Source of the DNA: Granulicella rosea
GTDB lineage: Bacteria > Acidobacteriota > Terriglobia > Terriglobales > Acidobacteriaceae
Length of the DNA: 64,000 bases
Assembly: GCF_900188085.1 (NCBI RefSeq)
Contig: NZ_FZOU01000006.1
Span: 62,001 to 126,000, forward strand
Direction of reading: 5' to 3'
Both the position numbers and the translations under genes were made by a program. The notes beneath the pieces were generated by a model. That model saw only the letters and a list, made by a program, of their open reading frames with translations, was not told the DNA's origin and did no database searches. Shown one piece after another: positions 56,135 to 64,000 of this stretch (positions are counted from its first letter, which is position 1; each line of letters starts with the position of its first letter).

Positions 56135-57499
56135 ATGCCGATAAACACGCCTTCCCGCCTGCTGACCCTCGCCGCAACGTTGCTCGCAACCCCGGTCTTT
56201 GCCCAGAATGCGCCGAAGGTTCTCGCCACAAACCCGGCCGAAACGGCCATCGTCAAGTCGGTCGAGGCGGAGAATCCCGTCGCCGTGGCGCTGCTCGAAA
56301 AGCTGGTGAACATCAACAGCGGCACCATGAATCTGCCCGGCGTGCTGAAAGTAAAGGACATCCTGCAGCCGGAGATCGAGGCGCTGGGCTTCAAAACCCG
56401 CTGGAACCCCATGGACCGGGAGGTCGGCCGCGCGGGCGATCTGGTCGCCGAGCACCCGTGTCCCAAGGGAACCGGCAAGTGCGGCAAGCGCATCCTGCTG
56501 ATCGGCCACATGGACACGGTCTTCGAACCAAGCTCCACCTTCCAGCGCTACGCCATCGTGCCCGACACCGGCGGCAAGGTCGCCACCGGCCCCGGCGTCG
56601 CCGACATGAAGGGCGGCCTCGTCATCATGCTCAGCGCGCTGAAGGCCATGAAGGCCGCCGGCGTGCTCGACCGCAGCGAGATCACCATCGTTCTGGCGGG
56701 CGACGAGGAGCGCTTCGGCAAGCCCAGCAGCATCAGCCGCAAAGACCTGATCGACGCCGGCAAGCGCAGCGACGTCGCGCTGGAGTTCGAAAATAGTGGC
56801 CGCGACGGCGGACTGGACGGCGTCGACACCGTCCGCATCGGCCGGCGCAGCTCGATCGCCTGGCATCTGGAGACGACCGGCAGAACCGGCCACTCGTCGC
56901 AGGTCTGCAACGAGACCATGGGCTGCGGCGCGATCTACGAGCTGGTCCGCATCCTCGACCAGTTCCGCACCGAGCTGCCCGAGAACGGCCTGACCTTCAA
57001 CGTCGGCCTCGTCCTCGGCGGCGCAACCGCGAAGCTGAACGCTGAAAACACCGGCGGCGTCGCGACCGGCAAGGTGAACGTCGTTGCCCCGGCCGCCCTC
57101 GCCAACGGAGACATCCGTACCCTGAACGAGGAACAGACCGTCCGCGTGAAGAAGAAGATGGAGGCCATCGTGCGCGACCACCTGGCAAAGACCGGCGCGA
57201 CGCTCGACTTCGAGGACGGCTACCCCGCCATGGGCGCGACACCCGCCTCCGAGGCTCTGCTGGCCAAGCTGCAGGCCGTCAACGACACCCTCGGCTTCCC
57301 GAGAATGAACGTCACCGACCCGATCCAGGGCGGCGCGGGCGACATCGCCTTCGTCGCGCCGTACGTCGCGGGGCTGGTCGGGACAGGCGCCTTTGGAGCC
57401 GGCGCGCACGCCGAGGGCGAGACGATCTACCTCGACTCGCTGGAGACGCAGGCCAAGCGGTATGCGGTGCTGATGTACCGGCTGGGGCTGGAAAAGTAG
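56135..57499 (+). CDS. M20 family metallopeptidase (glutamate carboxypeptidase-like)
   Basis: A 454-aa secreted exopeptidase: signal peptide (RLLTLAATLLATPVFAQ), then the zinc domain with HMDTVF (His125, Asp127), TGPGVADMKGG (Asp157), GDEE (Glu191-192), and late His in AGAHAEGETIYLD. The insertion/dimerisation domain carries GRTGHSSQV. Similar to carboxypeptidase G2 and to ArgE/DapE relatives. Starts 16 bases after the FUSC stop, so the two may be cotranscribed. A weak hairpin follows. Confidence 0.95.
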   Translation: MPINTPSRLLTLAATLLATPVFAQNAPKVLATNPAETAIVKSVEAENPVAVALLEKLVNINSGTMNLPGVLKVKDILQPEIEALGFKTRWNPMDREVGRAGDLVAEHPCPKGTGKCGKRILLIGHMDTVFEPSSTFQRYAIVPDTGGKVATGPGVADMKGGLVIMLSALKAMKAAGVLDRSEITIVLAGDEERFGKPSSISRKDLIDAGKRSDVALEFENSGRDGGLDGVDTVRIGRRSSIAWHLETTGRTGHSSQVCNETMGCGAIYELVRILDQFRTELPENGLTFNVGLVLGGATAKLNAENTGGVATGKVNVVAPAALANGDIRTLNEEQTVRVKKKMEAIVRDHLAKTGATLDFEDGYPAMGATPASEALLAKLQAVNDTLGFPRMNVTDPIQGGAGDIAFVAPYVAGLVGTGAFGAGAHAEGETIYLDSLETQAKRYAVLMYRLGLEK

Positions 57500-57522
57500 C
57501 TGTTTTTGCGACTCTCCGTCCC

Positions 57523-57540
57523 ACCCCAACCGTTTGGGGT
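57523..57540. terminator. Weak bidirectional hairpin
   Basis: ACCCCAA/TTGGGGT, 7-bp stem with loop CCGT, between the convergent M20 and membrane-protein genes; followed by AGCTTT. Weak. Confidence 0.4.
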
Positions 57541-57544
57541 AGCT

Positions 57545-58276
57545 TTACCAGACCCAAACCCACCTGTAAACCACCCAGCACACCGCACACAGCATCATCA
57601 GCCATGCCCCCAGCGGGCCCGTCTTCTTCTTCCGCCAATCCACCAGCACACGGCCAGCAACGATCGCAACCAGCAGAATCCCCGCTACATGATGTTTCAT
57701 CACAGTGTTTTTGTTGAGGGTGAACTCGAAGCACAATAACATCGCCATCGTGAGAGCCCATTCACCCGAAGCAGGCTTCTTGCGTGCAATCACGGCTTTG
57801 GCAGGCAACCGTTCCACACCCAGCGCCTTGATCTCCGCGATACAATCCCGATAACCGTCGAGGCTGCGCGGAATCACCATCCGTTGCTGGCCGGAGTGGT
57901 CGACGAGGTCGACGCCGCCGCTCCGCCGAACGATCATTCCGGCGATCTCTGCGCGCGGCAGAAAGTTCTCGCGCCCCGGCTCCAGGATGCGGCGGACGCC
58001 AGTCTCCGAAACCTCCACATCGCCGCGCTCCTCGCGCGACATCCCGATCGATCCGTAGGCTGCAAACGCCATCAGCGCCGCGAAGCCGCCGCCGACCCAC
58101 TGCGCCATGAATGCGACCATCTGGTCCGACGCCGGCAGATTCGCCGCCAGATACCCATGCGTGAACACATAGCCCGCGAGAGCCGCCGCCCCGGCGACCG
58201 CGCCCGCGAACGCGAACCACCGGCCAGTCGAATGCCAGCCCGCGTAGCTATCCCCGTCCGAGAGGTAGAGGCTCAT
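57545..58276 (-). CDS. Hypothetical multi-span membrane protein (243 aa)
   Basis: A 243-aa protein. The N-terminal half has two helices (FAFAGAVAGAAALAGYVFTHGYLAAN, MAQWVGGGFAALMAFAAYGSIG) and the C-terminal half two or three (WALTMAMLLCFEFTL, HHVAGILLVAIVAGRVLV, GAWLMMLCAVCWVVYRWVW). A central soluble segment (VEVSETGVRRILEPGRENFLPRAEIAGMIV) resembles a PH-like or bacterial PH_2 strand. Start ATG 58276; GTG 58282 is possible. Family not recognised. Confidence 0.7.
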   Translation of the reverse strand: MSLYLSDGDSYAGWHSTGRWFAFAGAVAGAAALAGYVFTHGYLAANLPASDQMVAFMAQWVGGGFAALMAFAAYGSIGMSREERGDVEVSETGVRRILEPGRENFLPRAEIAGMIVRRSGGVDLVDHSGQQRMVIPRSLDGYRDCIAEIKALGVERLPAKAVIARKKPASGEWALTMAMLLCFEFTLNKNTVMKHHVAGILLVAIVAGRVLVDWRKKKTGPLGAWLMMLCAVCWVVYRWVWVW

Positions 58277-58309
58277 GCGCACCAGTCTAGCGCGGCTGCT
58301 TCGGCTTTT

Positions 58310-59674
58310 CTACTGAAAGCTGAGCGTACGCGCCATCCTCCGCCAAAGATAAATCAGCGTCAGGCCCGAGACGATGAGGCTGGCGCACAGCCCCAGCCAC
58401 AGGCCCGGCGCGCCCATCCGCCGCGTGAAGCACAGGTACAGCCCGATCGGCATGCCGAAGAGCCAGTAGCTGCACAGGTGCGTGATCAGGCCGGAGTGCG
58501 TGTTGCCCGCGCCACGCAGCGCGCCAATCGCCGTCACCTGCAGGCCGTCGCAGAACTGGAAGATCGACGCGATGTACAGCAGCGGCACGGTCGCAGCGAT
58601 GACTGTGGCGCTGGTCGTGAAGGCTCCGGCGAGCGCATACGGGATTGTGACGTACAGCACCGACACGGCCAGCATGAACGCCGCGCCCAGCAGAATCGCC
58701 GCCCATCCGGCTGCGCGTGCGCCGGCCGCATCGCGACGCCCAACCGCCTGCCCCACCCGGATGCTCGCCGCGGCCGAGATGCCGAGCGGCACCATGAACG
58801 TGAAGCTGATGCAGTTCAGCGCGATCTCGTGCCCCGAGAGCGGCGCCGGACCCAGCGTCGAGATGATCGCCGTGACCGCCGCGAAGATCGCGATCTCGAC
58901 CAGAATCGTCGCGCCCGAGGGCACGCCCAGCGCCAGCAGCCGCCTGAGCGACGCCCAGTGCGGCCGCCACGAGGTCTTCAGCAGCCCATAGCCATGCCTG
59001 CGATTGACATACAGGATCGACGCGATCATGAAGACCGCCTGGTACGTCCGCGCCAGGCTGGTCGCGATGCCCGACCCGACGACCCCTCCCGCCGGAATCG
59101 CAAGCACGTGCCCGCCAACGGTCCAACGATGGCCGTAGATCAGCAGCCAGTCGAAGAGCAGGTTGATGAGGTTCGACGAGACCAGCGCCGCGGCCACCAG
59201 ACGCACATGGTTGAAGGCCTGCAGATACCGCCGCAGCGTGAAGTAGAGCATCAGCGGCAGCGTGCCGAGGCTGAGCGCGCCCAGCGTCCCGACCGCACCC
59301 GCGACCACCACCGGATCGGTCGGCAGACGGTGAAAACCAATCGGCGCAAGCGCGTAGCAGGTCATCAACAGCGCCGAGATGCCCGCGGCGAGGATGACTC
59401 CCTGCACCAGCCAGCGATTCGCCGCCGGCACATCGCCCGCGCCATGCGCCTGCGCGATGGTCGTGTCGAGCCCCAGCAGAATGCCGCCGATCCCGAAGGC
59501 CAGCGTGTTGTAGATCACCTGCGCCAGCGCCGCGGAGCCGATCGCGGTCGCGGCGTTCGGCAGATGGCCGACCATGATCGTGTCGACGACGCCCATCGAC
59601 ATCCAACCGATCTCGGCAAGGACGAGCGGCAGGGCGATGTGCAGCATGGGCCGGATTTCAAGACGGATGGACAC
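58310..59674 (-). CDS. MATE family efflux transporter
   Basis: A 454-aa drug/Na+ or H+ antiporter with 12 helices arranged as two six-helix bundles. Visible: IALPLVLAEIGWMSMGVVDTIMVGHLP (MATE opening), LDTTIAQAHGAGDVPAANRWL, VPSGATILVEIAIFAAVTAII, GISAAASIRVGQAVGRRDAAG (MATE_2 signature) and GLQVTAIGALRGAGNTHSGLITHLCSYWLFGMPIGLYL. Substrate unknown. Probable start GTG 59674; an internal ATG 59647 is possible. It runs toward the membrane protein at 57545. Confidence 0.93.
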   Translation of the reverse strand: MSIRLEIRPMLHIALPLVLAEIGWMSMGVVDTIMVGHLPNAATAIGSAALAQVIYNTLAFGIGGILLGLDTTIAQAHGAGDVPAANRWLVQGVILAAGISALLMTCYALAPIGFHRLPTDPVVVAGAVGTLGALSLGTLPLMLYFTLRRYLQAFNHVRLVAAALVSSNLINLLFDWLLIYGHRWTVGGHVLAIPAGGVVGSGIATSLARTYQAVFMIASILYVNRRHGYGLLKTSWRPHWASLRRLLALGVPSGATILVEIAIFAAVTAIISTLGPAPLSGHEIALNCISFTFMVPLGISAAASIRVGQAVGRRDAAGARAAGWAAILLGAAFMLAVSVLYVTIPYALAGAFTTSATVIAATVPLLYIASIFQFCDGLQVTAIGALRGAGNTHSGLITHLCSYWLFGMPIGLYLCFTRRMGAPGLWLGLCASLIVSGLTLIYLWRRMARTLSFQ

Positions 59675-59754
59675 GGTCTGTTTAGGTTACACGCGCTGAC
59701 GTCGCCTTCTGGTCATTGCGTGAGGCGGGTCTGTCGCGACCTCGGCATTAAGGA

Positions 59755-60486
59755 CTACCAGGTCAGTTGCCGTTCGTCTTCGAAGACAAGCCCGGTCGGC
59801 CCGTCTCGGTCCACCTGCGCCAGCCGGATCGCCACCTCTGCCCCCTGTTCCGGCGTGCGTGTGCCGCGAAAGGCATTGAAGCCCGTAGCGACATGGCCCG
59901 GCGCGGCGCCGTTTACCTTGATGTTCGTTGTCGCAAGACTGCGAGCATAGTGAACCGTGATTGCGTTCAGTGCGGTCTTCGAGCTGGAGTACGTCATATT
60001 TGGCCGGCCTACCCACGCGCCCTCTTCTCCGATCGATCCTCTCTTGCTGGTCACATTGACGATGCGGCCCGCATCGGAAAGGAGAAGCAAAGGGATGAAA
60101 GCATTGGTGACCGTAACGACGGCAAAGACATTCGTCTCATAAACGGCGCGCATGTTTTCAGCAATCTCGTCGATAGGGTCCTTGAACCTCGAGCCCGGCG
60201 CAGCGCCGATGCCAGCGTTGTTCACCAGCACATCCAGACGGCCTGTCTCCGATTCGATCGCCTGCCGCGCGGCCAGCACGGAGGCCGCACTGGTAACCTC
60301 CAGCGGGACGAAACGCACATCTCCCTCGGCCTGAAGCTCCGCGGCGGCGATTCTTCCCTTCTCAGGGTCACGAGCGCCAAGGAAGACGGTAAATCCGCTC
60401 CGCGCCAGCCCGCTGACGATGGCTCTGCCGATTCCTCTGTTGGCGCCGGTGACGAGCGCGACTTTTTGAACTGCTTTGGTTGTCAT
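59755..60486 (-). CDS. Short-chain dehydrogenase/reductase, divergent from a MarR regulator
   Basis: A 243-aa SDR: TGANRGIG at 13-20, NNAG at 89-92, catalytic Ser147, Tyr166 and Lys170 (YSSSKTAL), then NGAAPGHVATGF. ATG 60486 is preferred; an upstream GTG at 60495 is possible but would place the operator inside the gene. The start lies in an operator-like 16-bp sequence shared with the divergent marR gene, so MarR probably represses it. Possible substrates: a carbonyl or aromatic compound. Confidence 0.92.
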   Translation of the reverse strand: MTTKAVQKVALVTGANRGIGRAIVSGLARSGFTVFLGARDPEKGRIAAAELQAEGDVRFVPLEVTSAASVLAARQAIESETGRLDVLVNNAGIGAAPGSRFKDPIDEIAENMRAVYETNVFAVVTVTNAFIPLLLLSDAGRIVNVTSKRGSIGEEGAWVGRPNMTYSSSKTALNAITVHYARSLATTNIKVNGAAPGHVATGFNAFRGTRTPEQGAEVAIRLAQVDRDGPTGLVFEDERQLTW

Positions 60487-60525
60487 GTCAACCACAGTAC
60501 GCCCCTGCTGGTTGTCGCGTCAACC
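60478..60525. promoter_or_regulatory. Two operator-like sites in the divergent SDR/marR promoter
   Basis: Two almost identical copies, GGTTGTCATGTCAACC (60478-60493) and GGTTGTCGCGTCAACC (60510-60525), start 32 bases apart, about three helical turns. The outer half sites GGTTG/CAACC are inverted, the shape of a MarR site. The first overlaps the SDR start codon and the second lies 22 bases before the marR start. A TGTTAAT that may serve as a -10 for marR lies at 60532-60538. Confidence 0.8.
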
Positions 60526-60547
60526 CAAAACTGTTAATCTTTTCTTC

Positions 60548-60988
60548 ATGCCTACCGAACCACTCACCCCGCAAGAGTTTCGCATCTGGCACGCCTTCAA
60601 AGTGATGGGAGACGACGTGCTGGAGAGGGTGGGGCGCGACATCGCCCTGTCCACCGGCCTTTCCGGGCCGGACTTTGGCGTTTTGTCTCGTCTGGCCGAT
60701 TTGGGCAACGGAGAGATGCGTCAGCAGGCGCTGGCCGAATCTCTGGGGTGGGACAAGAGCCGTCTCTCGCATCACTTGACGCGCATGCAGAAGAAGCGAC
60801 TGGTCAAACGTCGCGAGGCGGATCAGCGAGTCGTCCTGGTGGTGTTGACCGAGGAAGGCAGAGCGAAACTCGATGCTGCGCGACCCGTCCATGCGGAATC
60901 GGTGCGCCGCAACCTGCTTTCCAGACTCAGCAATCAGCAGATTGAGACCATCGTGCGCGTCAGCAATCTGCTCGGGGAAGAGGTCTAA
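60548..60988 (+). CDS. MarR-family transcriptional regulator
   Basis: A 146-aa winged-helix dimer. DNA-binding part: MRQQALAESLGWDKSRLSHHLTRMQKKRLVKRREADQRVVLVVLTEEG; dimerisation helices at both ends. Its ATG (60548) lacks any Shine-Dalgarno sequence and lies just after a -10-like TGTTAAT, suggesting a leaderless or nearly leaderless transcript. It is divergent from the SDR and surrounded by its likely operators; autoregulation is inferred. Confidence 0.93.
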   Translation: MPTEPLTPQEFRIWHAFKVMGDDVLERVGRDIALSTGLSGPDFGVLSRLADLGNGEMRQQALAESLGWDKSRLSHHLTRMQKKRLVKRREADQRVVLVVLTEEGRAKLDAARPVHAESVRRNLLSRLSNQQIETIVRVSNLLGEEV

Positions 60989-61094
60989 AGACTCCGGCTC
61001 ACCCAAAGGCTAAACCGGAACGCCTCCGACTGTCGTCGACAAGCCGTCCGGTCTACCTCCTCACGAATCGATTCCGATCGCCAGCCAACCTACC

Positions 61095-62357
61095 CTAGAC
61101 CGGCGTGATAATCCCACCCACCGGCATGCTCGTCGGCAGCGACCCCGGCCGCCGCAGGTGCATCGCCTCGGCGATCATGTCGGTATATTTCAGACCCGCG
61201 CCGGTGTTGAAGAGAACAACCTTGTCCGTCGGCTTCAGCTCTCCGCTGGCGATCAGTTCGTCATAGGCGGCAGTCGCGGCAGCGCCTTCAGGCGAGAGCA
61301 GCAGACCCTCATTCTTTGCCCAGTCGAGAATGCTCGCCAGAATTGCCTCGTCGGTCGAGCCGATGGCGCGGCCGCCGGACTCGCGCAGAATGTCGAGGAT
61401 GATCTGGTCGCCGTACGGCTTCGGCACACGCAGCCCGGCGGCGAAGGTCGCGGCGTGCTGGTAGAACTCGCTCACCTGCTTGCCCTCGTCGTACGCCTTC
61501 ACGATCGGCGCGCAGCCGCTGGCCTGCAGCGCGTACATCTTCGGGCGCTTGCTTCCCTTCTCGATCCAGCCCAGCTCCTCCATCTCGTCGAAGGCCTTCC
61601 ACATGCCGATCAGGCCCACGCCGCCGCCGGTCGGGTAGAAGACCGCGTCGGGATACGTCCAGCCAAGCTGCTCGACGAGCTCGTAACCCATGGTCTTCTT
61701 GCCCTCGACGCGGAACGGCTCCTTGAGCGTCGAGATGTCGAACCAGACCTCCTCGGCGGGCAGGCCGGCGGCCTTCTGGGCCTTGATCTCCTCGCCGACC
61801 AGCCGTGCGCAGTCGGAGATCAGCCCGTCAACCATATGCACGTCCGCGCCGTAGACAATGCCTTCGAGATAGTTCGCAAACGGCACATCCTTCGGCATAT
61901 ACAGGTGCGCGGTGATGCCCGCCGCAGCCGCGTACGCCGCCAGCGCCCCGGCGGCGTTGCCCGCGCTTGGCACCGCTAAGTGCTTCAAACCATAGTGCTT
62001 CGCCATGGACACGGCAAGGCCCAGGCCGCGCGCCTTGAAGGCGCCGGTCGGGTTCGCGCCCTCTTCCTTGATGTAGAGGCCGGGATAGCGCTTCGACTGC
62101 AGCATCGGCGTCCAGCCCTCACCCAGTGTCACGGGCGTCACATCCGGCAACACGCAGGCATAGCGCCACATGCCCAGGCTCGTCACCGAGGCCGCTGCGG
62201 CCTTCGCCGGCAGGTCGCGCGTCGCCGTCTTCTTCAGCTCGTCCATGTCGTAGCGGACGTAGAGCGACTCCGCCGTCGCGGGGTCGAGCGTCTGAGGAAC
62301 ATCGGCGGAGAGGCGATTGTGCGTGCGCACGGATTCGAGGTAGGCGATCTTCGGCAT
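61095..62357 (-). CDS. thrC: Threonine synthase
   Basis: A 420-aa PLP enzyme converting O-phosphohomoserine to threonine. The PLP Lys is K108 in NPTGAFKARG; GEGWTPMLQSKRYPGLYIKEEG precedes it, and AVPSAGNAAGALAAYAAAAG, FYPTGGGVGLIGMWKAF and LSPEGAAATAAYDELI follow. The N-terminal extension and motif order resemble the threonine synthase of plants and actinobacteria. No other thr gene is nearby. ATG 62357; the spacer to the next gene is short. I saw no T-box or Thr attenuator upstream. Confidence 0.95.
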   Translation of the reverse strand: MPKIAYLESVRTHNRLSADVPQTLDPATAESLYVRYDMDELKKTATRDLPAKAAAASVTSLGMWRYACVLPDVTPVTLGEGWTPMLQSKRYPGLYIKEEGANPTGAFKARGLGLAVSMAKHYGLKHLAVPSAGNAAGALAAYAAAAGITAHLYMPKDVPFANYLEGIVYGADVHMVDGLISDCARLVGEEIKAQKAAGLPAEEVWFDISTLKEPFRVEGKKTMGYELVEQLGWTYPDAVFYPTGGGVGLIGMWKAFDEMEELGWIEKGSKRPKMYALQASGCAPIVKAYDEGKQVSEFYQHAATFAAGLRVPKPYGDQIILDILRESGGRAIGSTDEAILASILDWAKNEGLLLSPEGAAATAAYDELIASGELKPTDKVVLFNTGAGLKYTDMIAEAMHLRRPGSLPTSMPVGGIITPV

Positions 62358-62401
62358 GAATCCATTTTACCGGAGCAGCCTACTCCTCATCGTGGTCGTC
62401 G

Positions 62402-62764
62402 CTAAGGCTGTGGCCTGAGCCAGCGCCGGGCGCTGAAGTCCAGCAGGATGCTGCCCGCCAGCAGCGCCAGGCTGATGCCCAGCGCGCCGGCTACCCAGCT
62501 CATGTCCATGCGATCCTTCACGATCAGCCGGTCGAGCAGAGCGAAGACGAGCACCAGAACGGCGGCCTCCGCCAGCAGCGAGCTGACCTTCTTCGACGAG
62601 ATGCGCATGAGTTCGAAGAGGGCGGATTCCCGTTCGACGGAGGGCTGAGGAGGGCCGCCGCCAGCCGGAACGAGTGTAAGTCTTGCCTGGTTTGAGGGGT
62701 TGAAGTCGTTTGCTGCGTTGGCGTTACCGCTCCGAAGGGAGGTCACTGCATTTTTGTGAAACAT
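62402..62764 (-). CDS. Small membrane protein (120 aa)
   Basis: A 120-aa protein. An N-terminal hydrophilic stretch (MFHKNAVTSLRSGNANAANDFNPSNQ..) is followed by two helices (LAEAAVLVLVFALLDRLIV and MSWVAGALGISLALLAGSILLDF) and a basic end (SARRWLRPQP). ATG 62764 is preferred over an upstream TTG; AAAGG precedes it. Starts 37 bases after thrC, which suggests cotranscription. No family recognised. Confidence 0.7.
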   Translation of the reverse strand: MFHKNAVTSLRSGNANAANDFNPSNQARLTLVPAGGGPPQPSVERESALFELMRISSKKVSSLLAEAAVLVLVFALLDRLIVKDRMDMSWVAGALGISLALLAGSILLDFSARRWLRPQP

Positions 62765-62892
62765 AAACAAGCCTTTGTGGTGCCTGTAACGATGGTCGCC
62801 CGAGGCCGCGCCGAAGTCCAGTGAATTTCCCGTAAATTACAGATTTAGAAACACTTATGAATAAACATGCAGTGGAATGAGAAAATATACGG

Positions 62893-63852
62893 ATGAACTC
62901 CCTCTCCACTGTAAAGATGATCGCGACCGATATGGACGGCACCCTGCTGGGCAACGACGGGCAGGTCAGCGTCCGCAACCTGGCCGCGCTGAAGGCTGCC
63001 GAAGAGGCCGGGATCGAGGTCGTCGTCGCGACCGGCCGCCGCCACAGCTACGCCATGCGCGTGCTGCGCGGGTTGGGTCTGCGCGACCTGAATGCGCTCG
63101 TCAGCTCGAACGGCGCCGTCACCCGGACGCTCGGCGCGGACGCCCGCCTGCTGAACCGTACGCTGCTGCCGAACGAGATCGCGCGCGACCTCTTCGCGCA
63201 CCTCGGTGAGTTTCGCAACGCGCTGGTCGTCACCTTCGACAAGGTCGCGGCCAACGGCGACGACGTGCGCGGCGCGCTGGTGGTCGAAGAGCTCGACGAC
63301 CTGCACGCCTCGATCGACAAGTGGATGACTGCGAACGAACCCTACATCGCGCACGTGAAGCCGATCGAAGACTGCCTATCGAATGATCCTTCACATGCAC
63401 AGGATGCTCCGATCCAGATGATGCTGTGCGGCCGGGTCGAACGGATGCGCCGCGCCGAAGCCCGCCTGCTGACCATGCCGGGCGTCTCCGCCGTCGGCGC
63501 AGCCACGCCCGGCACACGCGTCACGCTGCACCGGACGGAGTATCCGGGCCGCGACCTGAGCATCGTCGACATCCTGCCCGGCGGCTGCTCGAAGGGCGTC
63601 GCGCTGCTCCGGCTGGCCGCCACGCTGGGCATCCGCGCCGAAGAGATCATGGCCATCGGCGACAACTGGAACGACCTGCCGATGCTCAAGATCGCCGGCT
63701 ACCCCATCCTGATGGGCAACGCGCCCGAGGATCTGAAGCTGCTCGCCCGCGAGCGCGGCTGGCCGATCACGGGAGAACATCACCTGGACGGCATGGCCGA
63801 GGCGATCGAGGCCGTGCTACCGGTTGGGACGCTGGTTGAGTCCAAAGGTTGA
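62893..63852 (+). CDS. Cof-type HAD-superfamily phosphatase
   Basis: A 319-aa cytoplasmic phosphatase. HAD motif I TDMDGTLLG (Asp13, Asp15), motif II TGRRHSYAM, Cof cap domain in the middle (region ELDDLHASIDKWMTANEPYI), Lys motif GGCSKGVALLRLAATLG, and motif IV IGDNWNDLPML. Substrate may be a sugar phosphate or FMN-like phosphate. Promoter region 62765-62892 is AT-rich (CTTATGAATAAAC) and divergent from the 120-aa gene. Confidence 0.93.
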   Translation: MNSLSTVKMIATDMDGTLLGNDGQVSVRNLAALKAAEEAGIEVVVATGRRHSYAMRVLRGLGLRDLNALVSSNGAVTRTLGADARLLNRTLLPNEIARDLFAHLGEFRNALVVTFDKVAANGDDVRGALVVEELDDLHASIDKWMTANEPYIAHVKPIEDCLSNDPSHAQDAPIQMMLCGRVERMRRAEARLLTMPGVSAVGAATPGTRVTLHRTEYPGRDLSIVDILPGGCSKGVALLRLAATLGIRAEEIMAIGDNWNDLPMLKIAGYPILMGNAPEDLKLLARERGWPITGEHHLDGMAEAIEAVLPVGTLVESKG

Positions 63853-63879
63853 TCCTGTGTGGTAAGGTTCGATCTGAAG

Positions 63880-64000
63880 ATGCGCGCTCGTTTCAAACGA
63901 CGTCTGATCGCCGGAGCGATGCTGCTGACTGCGGCTCCGCTGGTCCGTGCCGCCGAGCACGTCACGCTTGCGAACGGGTTCGAGCTGGATTGCGTCCGCC
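63880..64000 (+). CDS. Secreted protein, N-terminal part (partial)
   Basis: The first 40 codons of a gene cut by the window edge. MRARFKRRLIAGAMLLTAAPL (signal peptide, cleavage near ..VRAAE) is followed by HVTLANGFELDCVR. The latter resembles the opening of acidobacterial lytic-transglycosylase-like proteins (HVTL.NGFELDC). This is a guess from memory of the pattern. Its start is 27 bases after the HAD gene. Confidence 0.7.
   Translation, partial: MRARFKRRLIAGAMLLTAAPLVRAAEHVTLANGFELDCVR

Noticed and set aside
53716-56538. Very long open frame (about 940 codons) on the minus strand opposite the FUSC gene
   Set aside because: It is a high-GC antisense shadow of the FUSC and M20 genes: Arg/Gly/Ala-biased composition, no domain, no ribosome site and it runs into repeat R11.
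62358-62401. T-box or attenuator for thrC
   Set aside because: The spacer is short and contains no leader structure; the thrC gene is minus strand and its upstream side (62358-62401) holds no stem-loop with a specifier.

Overview
The window is GC-rich, densely coded chromosomal DNA with no rRNA, phage or plasmid genes. Gene content suggests an acidobacterium of the Terriglobia (Granulicella/Edaphobacter/Terriglobus-like): a pilMNO-type assembly cluster, paired NtrY/NtrX-type regulators, many secreted proteins of unknown function, and abundant short palindromic repeats built on TCATCCTGAgCGaAGcGAAGGA and GGCACGGCTnnAGCCGTGCC. This assignment is an inference from gene style; no 16S rRNA is present.

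Layout. 1-2797: end of dnaK, a 56-aa protein, an Fpg/Nei-type DNA glycosylase and dnaJ. 3442-12768: an exported protein, then on the minus strand a type IV pilus/type II secretion-like cluster (pilC, pilB, pilM, pilN, pilO, PilP-like, pseudopilin). A frameshifted brnT with brnA sits between pilC and pilB, and a repeat-flanked 76-aa cargo gene sits between pilB and pilM. 12846-19389: a TonB-C-type protein, a PstS-like protein, trhO, a DUF4160/DUF2442 pair, an A-type Fe-S carrier, two small membrane proteins and gnd. 19711-27034: tRNA-Leu(UAG), a DUF3467 protein, a mannosyltransferase-like membrane protein interrupted in frame by a repeat, a TPR lipoprotein-like protein, NfeD, an outer-membrane barrel, an SPFH protein and a SPOR protein. 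27208-35316: mreC, mreD, alanine dehydrogenase, then the NtrY-type kinase and NtrX-type regulator, separated by a low-GC gene and a hairpin-rich stretch with a 30-codon reading frame on the other strand. 35413-46092: EamA transporter, exported protein, ArsR regulator, two SDRs, M13 peptidase, large secreted protein, rpsT, DinB-like protein and a DUF433/DUF5615 pair. 46362-53695: phoH, ybeY, a CorC-type protein, era, and low-GC genes hung on era, then a pseudokinase-TM-SPOR protein. 53893-64000: FUSC protein, M20 peptidase, membrane protein, MATE transporter, an SDR divergent from its likely MarR regulator, threonine synthase, a Cof-type HAD phosphatase and the start of a secreted protein.

Together these are mainly housekeeping modules: proteostasis (DnaK/DnaJ), pilus or secretion assembly, cell shape (MreC/MreD), RNA and ribosome maturation (YbeY, Era, PhoH, TrhO, S20), and central metabolism (Gnd, Ald, ThrC). 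Genes of visibly lower GC (brnTA, 8827-9057, 15844-16293, 32928-33341, 45056-46092, 49497-49964, 51087-52119) are wedged between these modules, sometimes sharing a base with the stop codon of the host gene. At least eleven copies of one repeat family and four of another fill the intergenic gaps.

The least explained features are the repeat-bounded cargo gene at 8655-9171, the peptide/hairpin locus between the NtrY and NtrX genes, an NtrX-type regulator without the GAFTGA loop, the pseudokinase-SPOR protein, the frameshifted brnT, and two operator-like structures (upstream of arsR and between the SDR and marR genes).
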